From Lachnospiraceae bacterium (GTDB lineage Bacteria > Bacillota > Clostridia > Lachnospirales > Lachnospiraceae), in assembly GCA_015056885.1 (NCBI GenBank), contig SVFL01000020.1, forward strand, positions 1 through 47,819: a DNA stretch of 47,819 nucleotides, read 5' to 3'. The notes beneath the pieces were generated by a model. It did not search any database. It saw nothing but the letters and a program-made list of their open reading frames with translations, and had not been told where the DNA came from. Positions 43,597-47,819 of the stretch are shown one piece after another (the stretch's first letter is position 1; every line of letters begins with the position of its first letter). The translations under genes were made by a program, and so were the position numbers.

Positions 43597-44547
43597 TTAT
43601 TCGCCGCTAATGTGGAGTCTGACAGCACTGCCATGAAATCCGGCGTCCCCCACAATCTGTAGTATATCTTTATCACCGCTGATATAGTCTTTATCATAAA
43701 AGTGAACATGGCCGGCCAGCACCAGCTCCACCGGACTGTCCTTGGCAGTGGTCAGCTCCACAAATCGTGTAGATTCTTCATTGGGATAGATGCCGCCATA
43801 ATTGCCGGCTCCCAACACCACAGGAGAATCCCACACCTCTCTGGCACGTCCCAACACCGACTGTGTCATCAAGGGCACATGCAACATCACAATGACAGGC
43901 TTGTCAGTCTGAAGCAGTTTTTCATAAGTCTCCAGAGCCTCAGGGCGTACCTGACCGGAACTATTGTCCACGGTAATCACCAGCAAATCCTCTGTTTCCC
44001 AGGTTCCTATGTAAGTGTTATCACCCATATAAGGCTTCAAAAGAGGACGATATTCCTGTTCAGCAATCTCGGTCATATATTCCCATGGATAGGTCCAGTC
44101 ATGATTGCCCATAGTATATAGATAGGGCATGGACAACTTATTTAATTGTTTGTCCAAATAAGCGATGCTTGCCTTGGAAGGATAATCAATGATATCACCA
44201 CCCATAAGCACTGCGTCTACCTGCTCTTCCACTGCATAATCCATCCAATCCGAAAGCTGCTGCTTCGCAGAAGCCCCCTCTTTGTTCACAAATTCTGCAA
44301 CTCTTGCCACGCCGTTTGCTGCAACCTGTTCGGAATCCGACTCATCCTGAATCACCACATGAGTATCTGTCAGAAAGAGCAAATCATATTCACTTTTCAC
44401 CCCCGGAAGAACCAATTTCTCCTCAATGACCTGCTTCTCCCATTCCACCGTTTTCTCTTGGGGAGCACAGCCCACCAGCACCACTAATGCCGACACCATG
44501 CTGACTATCCCTACGGTTACACCCAAACCACTTTTTTTCCTACACAC
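43597..44547 (-). CDS. Metallophosphoesterase lipoprotein
   Basis: 316 aa. From GTG 44547 (GAGGAG 6 bases upstream) the protein opens CRKKSGLGVTVGIVSMVS and has the lipobox LVGC, so it is anchored outside the membrane. The calcineurin-like metal-binding motifs are complete: DTH (LFLTDTHVV), GGDIID, GNHD, a His in MLHVPL, and GHVHFYD. It hydrolyses a phosphate ester; the substrate is unknown. The frame opens at 44607 but that start lacks a signal and a ribosome site. It is transcribed in the same direction as the hydratase but separated from it by a terminator-like hairpin. Confidence 0.85.
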   Translation of the reverse strand: MCRKKSGLGVTVGIVSMVSALVVLVGCAPQEKTVEWEKQVIEEKLVLPGVKSEYDLLFLTDTHVVIQDESDSEQVAANGVARVAEFVNKEGASAKQQLSDWMDYAVEEQVDAVLMGGDIIDYPSKASIAYLDKQLNKLSMPYLYTMGNHDWTYPWEYMTEIAEQEYRPLLKPYMGDNTYIGTWETEDLLVITVDNSSGQVRPEALETYEKLLQTDKPVIVMLHVPLMTQSVLGRAREVWDSPVVLGAGNYGGIYPNEESTRFVELTTAKDSPVELVLAGHVHFYDKDYISGDKDILQIVGDAGFHGSAVRLHISGE

Positions 44548-44659
44548 AACTGCCTCCTCAATCTCTGGAAAATATAATAAACTTGTTTGCAATACACTCT
44601 GGCTCAACCTGAAAGTTTCGCCTTAACTTACCAATATCTCTAAACTCCGTTTCATGGTA

Positions 44660-45226
44660 CTATTTTTTTAGAATTGCCATAATCCACTCAGGGTTCGGTG
44701 TTTCCATACCTTCATACATCGCCATTTCTTCCATGATTCCCTGCACAGTTGCCCAGAAGCACATAGACAAAAGCTTGCTATCCCCCTGTCGAAACACACC
44801 CTTTTCTTGTCCCTTTTGAATCATCTTAGCCGATTCATCTATCGTATTCACAGAGAGAGCAATCTTTCTTGCCTCCTCCGGCATACCAACTCTTCTTGCT
44901 TGCCCCATAAGAATAAACATATTAAAAACCCAAGGTTCACTTTTCGAAAACGCAAAAAGTCTTTTTAAAAATTCCGTAAAATAAACATCTGGCGGAATAT
45001 CCGGCATTTTGTCAGAAAACTTCGTTGCGGTGGCTCCCATCTTAACCAACTCAAGCAAAAGCTCTTCCTTCGATTCAAAATAATGAAACATGAGTCCGGT
45101 ACTCATAGGTACCGCAGCTGCAATATCCGCAATCTTCGTGTCATAATATCCTCGATTAACAAAAAGATTCAATGCTGTCATTAAAATTGCTTTTCTTCTT
45201 TCTTCCTTCTGCTCTTTTCTGGTCAT
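44660..45226 (-). CDS. TetR-family transcriptional regulator
   Basis: 188 aa from ATG 45226 (GGGGA upstream); 45238 is an alternative. The N-terminal helix-turn-helix (AILMTALNLFVNRGYYDTKIADIAAAVPMSTGLMFHYFESKEELL) is a classic TetR domain; the C-terminal ligand-binding half is not recognised. It follows the oxidoreductase gene by 24 bp on the same strand. The strong palindrome before that operon (46837-46864) is its likely operator, so it probably represses its own operon and releases it upon an unknown small ligand. Confidence 0.88.
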   Translation of the reverse strand: MTRKEQKEERRKAILMTALNLFVNRGYYDTKIADIAAAVPMSTGLMFHYFESKEELLLELVKMGATATKFSDKMPDIPPDVYFTEFLKRLFAFSKSEPWVFNMFILMGQARRVGMPEEARKIALSVNTIDESAKMIQKGQEKGVFRQGDSKLLSMCFWATVQGIMEEMAMYEGMETPNPEWIMAILKK

Positions 45227-45250
45227 AATTGTCCCCATTTCTATATTATA

Positions 45251-46747
45251 CTAAAATTCAACACTTCTTCTTTGTTTTTTAAGAATTCTCTGAATTGCAA
45301 ACTTGCCACTGGCTACTGCAACAGGAAGTCCACCCGGTGAATTGGTCCACTGACCAGCAACATACAAATTCTTTATCCCCTTCAGTGTACCCTTCATCTT
45401 GATTTGTTTACCCATCGGTGTTGTAACAAAACTCATATAGCTTCCATGATATGCATTACAATATCTTTCATAGGTAAGCGGTGTCCACGCATCCAAAAAC
45501 TCAACATTTCCGGCATACGAAGGAAATGCTTTTTCGATTCGTTCCTGCACTTCTTTCGCAAGTTGTTCCTTGCAGGTCCGGTACTCCTCCTTGGACAAAC
45601 TCTTCCAAAACTCATAATCTTCATCTGTCTGTGTTATGCATGTCTGGATTACTGTTCTACCGCCTTTGATAAAAATAGGATCATATCCATAAGACTTTAC
45701 ATACATTCTGTCAAAACTTCTGTTTCCCACAGAAAGCGGATCAATATCCATGAATACCGTCTCACCTTCATTGGGCGAAGTATCTACTGCAAATGCAACC
45801 TGAAATCCACTGGTTGACGGATATGCTTTCGGTGCATTATATGCCTCACGCAACTCCTTTGGCATATATTTCTTGGAAATCAGCTTGTCAAACAATAAAT
45901 GTGTATCTACTGTAGGAATGACATAATCGCCGGCAATAAATCGACCATCCTCCAGCTCAATACCTGCTGCCTTCTTCTTTACAATTTGAATTTTCTTAAC
46001 ACCGGTATTATAGCAAATTCTTCCGCCCATGTCCTTATATTTTTTCTCCATGCGTAAGGACATCTGAAGGGATGCCCCAATCGGAATGTTTCCATTTCCA
46101 TCAGCCATAGTTGCATAAGAAACCAAGAACGAATAGGTACAATAGGATTTGGGAAGATAATCACACATCATATGCTGAAGCAATGGATGCTTAAATCGCT
46201 TACTATATTCTTCAAGCGATATAGATCCAAATTCCTTCATGACTTTAGGGAAATCCATCATGTTCTTACCCATGTCGATATAATCTTTGACACCCCACAT
46301 TTCCATCGGCTTCTTTGCCGGAAACAGACATTGCTTAGAATATTCCACATACTCAATAAATTTTCTTATCTCCTCTTCATCTTCCGGGGATAATGCAATC
46401 AGTTCTTCTTCCGTACGCTTTAAATCATTCCATAAAGTTACCCTTTGTCCCTTATATGTCGATGTATAAAATGCATTGATTGGTGCATATTCCATATCAT
46501 CATCTAATGCACCTACTGTTTTCCAAACATTATAAAGCTCTGTTCCCTTCTTCGTACCCGTTAACCAATGAATACAGTTATCAATGTGGTACCCATTTCT
46601 GTTCCATCCGATACATTCTCCACCCGGAATAGCATTTTTCTCATAAATTTCTGTCTGAAAGCCTGCAAGCTGCGCATATATTCCTGCAGAAAGTCCAGCA
46701 ATCCCTCCACCAATGATAATTACTTTTTCTGTTTTTTTATTTTTCAT
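45251..46747 (-). CDS. Phytoene-desaturase-like FAD/NAD(P)-dependent oxidoreductase
   Basis: 498 aa from ATG 46747 (AAGGAG 6 bases upstream). The FAD loop VIIIGGGIAGLSAGIYAQLAGFQTEIYEKN is at about 9-38 and the C-terminal NLYVAGQWTNSPGGLPVAVASGKFAIQRIL is the desaturase-type FAD tail. Such enzymes act on polyenes, retinoids or other lipids, and no carotenoid genes are nearby, so phytoene itself is unlikely. The base composition is clearly more AT-rich than the preceding 40 kb, which suggests accessory or transferred DNA. Operon with the TetR gene. Confidence 0.82.
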   Translation of the reverse strand: MKNKKTEKVIIIGGGIAGLSAGIYAQLAGFQTEIYEKNAIPGGECIGWNRNGYHIDNCIHWLTGTKKGTELYNVWKTVGALDDDMEYAPINAFYTSTYKGQRVTLWNDLKRTEEELIALSPEDEEEIRKFIEYVEYSKQCLFPAKKPMEMWGVKDYIDMGKNMMDFPKVMKEFGSISLEEYSKRFKHPLLQHMMCDYLPKSYCTYSFLVSYATMADGNGNIPIGASLQMSLRMEKKYKDMGGRICYNTGVKKIQIVKKKAAGIELEDGRFIAGDYVIPTVDTHLLFDKLISKKYMPKELREAYNAPKAYPSTSGFQVAFAVDTSPNEGETVFMDIDPLSVGNRSFDRMYVKSYGYDPIFIKGGRTVIQTCITQTDEDYEFWKSLSKEEYRTCKEQLAKEVQERIEKAFPSYAGNVEFLDAWTPLTYERYCNAYHGSYMSFVTTPMGKQIKMKGTLKGIKNLYVAGQWTNSPGGLPVAVASGKFAIQRILKKQRRSVEF

Positions 46748-46799
46748 TTTGTTCTCCTTGCTCCCTCTGGTTGATTTGCCGTTCATTGAATCTGCATTC

Positions 46800-46864
46800 A
46801 ATATAATGCAAAAATATCATTTTGTCAACAAAAAAATTGACTAAAATCAAATGATTAAAGTCAA
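46800..46864 (-). promoter_or_regulatory. Promoter and TetR-type operator of the oxidoreductase-tetR operon
   Basis: TTGACA (46823-46828), 17 bases, TATATT (46800-46805) on the minus strand. Nine bases above the -35, positions 46837-46864 form an interrupted 28-bp palindrome, TTGACT..AATCA..TGATT..AGTCAA. A further TTGAC half lies within the -35. Confidence 0.6.
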
Positions 46865-47041
46865 CTTCTTTATTTTCACTTTATTTATGCTTCTCAGAAT
46901 CTACTATGAATTGTAAAATTCAAAATTGCTCGTGTATTTCTCTAACTTTCCAGTATTCACAGGCTTTCATGCCATCAACATCTATATAATTTTTACTTTT
47001 CCCTTATATTTTCCCTTACGAGCATATAACAAGGGAAAATC
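46865..47041. other. AT-rich spacer with a perfect 10-bp hairpin
   Basis: No gene is seen. ATTTTCCCTT (47008-47017) and AAGGGAAAAT (47031-47040) form a perfect stem directly after the DUF3800 stop; a partial extra copy of TTTTCCCTTA lies at 46997-47006. It may end transcription of the DUF3800 gene, although there is no good U run. Confidence 0.55.
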
Positions 47042-47719
47042 CTATAATTTCTTCTTTGCTATATTTTTATATATATTTTTCTTGAAATCATTCTTTGAGT
47101 GAAAGAATTCACTTTCTGACTTTGTTAATACATTCTTTTTTGCTATTGCTTCTACTGTACAAATCAAATCTGCAGCTTGCGATAGTTTATACTGATTCGT
47201 CTCTATTTTTCTAAATTCCACCTTTGAAAACATAGTATTAAACACAGACACAAGAATCTGGGCCAACTCAACCTGTCCATAGTCATAGTAAACAATAATT
47301 TTGTCAAACGATGAAAAATATGTATCCTTTGCCCGAAGCTGGTTTGCAATCTCTTTTGTTAATTTATCCGTGTAAGCCAGCTTAGATTTTTCTGCACAAT
47401 CTCCCTGATTAATCACAGGACAGATGTATTGAATATCCAGCAAACGAGTAAAATGATACAATGCATTAAACAACGCTTTTCTTTGTTCTCTCAAATCATT
47501 TTTATAAACGCTTTCACATCTGATTAACGGCCCTGTGTGAATCGTATGTTCCGGATAGCCCCAATTACTTACCTGTCTTTCCAAAGCTTCAATATTCTTT
47601 GAAATATCTATTTCCTGATTATGTAAAACCATTGCAACATAGTAATTCGGCGAAGCTGGATTGTATTGTCCAAAATCTCCCGATTCATCTATAAAAACAC
47701 TAAGTACTTTTTCCTTCAT
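47042..47719 (-). CDS. DUF3800 protein (RNase H-like fold)
   Basis: 225 aa. It shows the DUF3800 pattern: VFIDESGDFG at the N-terminus (acidic DEx-GD), a central VYYDYGQ strand (second Asp), and a late ADLIC (third Asp), consistent with an RNase H-like metal site. Such proteins are accessory, often found in genomic islands or near defence genes, and their activity is mostly untested. AAAGGGGCGG precedes ATG 47719. It is flanked by hairpins on both sides and lies in the AT-rich end region, suggesting transferred DNA. Confidence 0.8.
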   Translation of the reverse strand: MKEKVLSVFIDESGDFGQYNPASPNYYVAMVLHNQEIDISKNIEALERQVSNWGYPEHTIHTGPLIRCESVYKNDLREQRKALFNALYHFTRLLDIQYICPVINQGDCAEKSKLAYTDKLTKEIANQLRAKDTYFSSFDKIIVYYDYGQVELAQILVSVFNTMFSKVEFRKIETNQYKLSQAADLICTVEAIAKKNVLTKSESEFFHSKNDFKKNIYKNIAKKKL

Positions 47720-47742
47720 GTAACCGCCCCTTTAATAAAATA

Positions 47743-47765
47743 AAGAATGTGCTTTGCACATTCTT
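47743..47765 (-). terminator. Terminator upstream of the DUF3800 gene
   Basis: AAGAATGTGC (47743-47752) and GCACATTCTT (47756-47765), a perfect 10-bp stem with a 3-base loop; TATTTTATT follows on the minus strand. It ends the preceding transcription unit, outside the window. Confidence 0.8.
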
Positions 47766-47819
47766 AGCGCGCGAGCAATATTGCGAAGCAATAAATCTCC
47801 TTTTGCGAGCTGCGCATAC
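47766..47819. repeat. GC-rich hairpin sequence at the window edge
   Basis: GCGCGCGAGC and ATTGC-GAA-GCAAT (47780-47792) followed by GCGAGCTGCGC. This looks like part of a palindromic intergenic repeat rather than coding DNA; only 54 bases are visible. Copy number cannot be judged here. Confidence 0.4.

Overview
The window looks like chromosomal DNA from a spore-forming, flagellated Firmicute of the Lachnospiraceae (Clostridia) type. Evidence: sporulation genes (spoIIID, a SipL-type LysM/DUF3794 protein, a SpoIIQ-like degenerate M23 protein), two good matches to SigD-type (flagellar sigma) promoters, a chemotaxis receptor, clear aGGAGg ribosome-binding sites with many GTG/TTG starts, and moderate-to-low GC. 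No rRNA, tRNA, CRISPR array, transposase or integrase was seen. The assignment to family level is inference from gene content.

Layout. 1-2.2 kb: UDP-sugar genes (galE, cut by the window edge, and a eukaryotic-type UDP-sugar pyrophosphorylase). 2.3-6.0 kb: a three-gene operon of VWA protein, MoxR-type AAA+ ATPase and a leucine-rich-repeat protein. 6.2-9.7 kb: an AEC transporter and a large stand-alone dynamin-like GTPase. 10.0-11.2 kb: spoIIID and a GNAT acetyltransferase preceded by what looks like a complete leader-peptide attenuator. 11.4-18.5 kb: thermonuclease-like protein, DUF5688 protein, NlpC/P60 hydrolase, asnS, a PPIase lipoprotein and cardiolipin synthase. 18.6-22.3 kb: small membrane protein, DUF1934-murI operon, ispE-gntR operon. 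22.6-26.8 kb: SigD-type gene, sipL, pyrD/pyrK, and a 95-bp inverted-repeat element just upstream of pyrK. 27-33 kb: PrcB-like lipoprotein, plsC, membrane genes including an Lgt-like protein, then murF, ddl and a GH9-like lipoprotein. 33-41 kb: chemotaxis receptor, amidohydrolase, SpoIIQ-like protein, a SigD-type EF-hand protein with a terminator in its leader, and a GT-C glycosyltransferase pair. 41-45 kb: aconitase-family hydratase, phosphoesterase lipoprotein. 44.6-47.8 kb: a visibly more AT-rich end with a TetR regulator, a phytoene-desaturase-like oxidoreductase and a DUF3800 protein.

Themes. Cell-envelope synthesis dominates (murI, murF, ddl, ispE, cls, plsC, NlpC/P60, galE). Sporulation and motility genes are scattered singly among housekeeping genes rather than in their usual clusters. 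The strongest regulatory observation is at 10.9-11.2 kb: a near-ideal promoter, a 20-residue leader ORF ending in Arg-Ala-Arg-Leu, mutually exclusive hairpins and an intrinsic terminator, all ahead of the GNAT gene. This is the layout of drug- or stress-induced ribosome-mediated attenuation. A second dual-use RNA element lies between pyrD and sipL, where the terminator arm is also the Shine-Dalgarno sequence of sipL.
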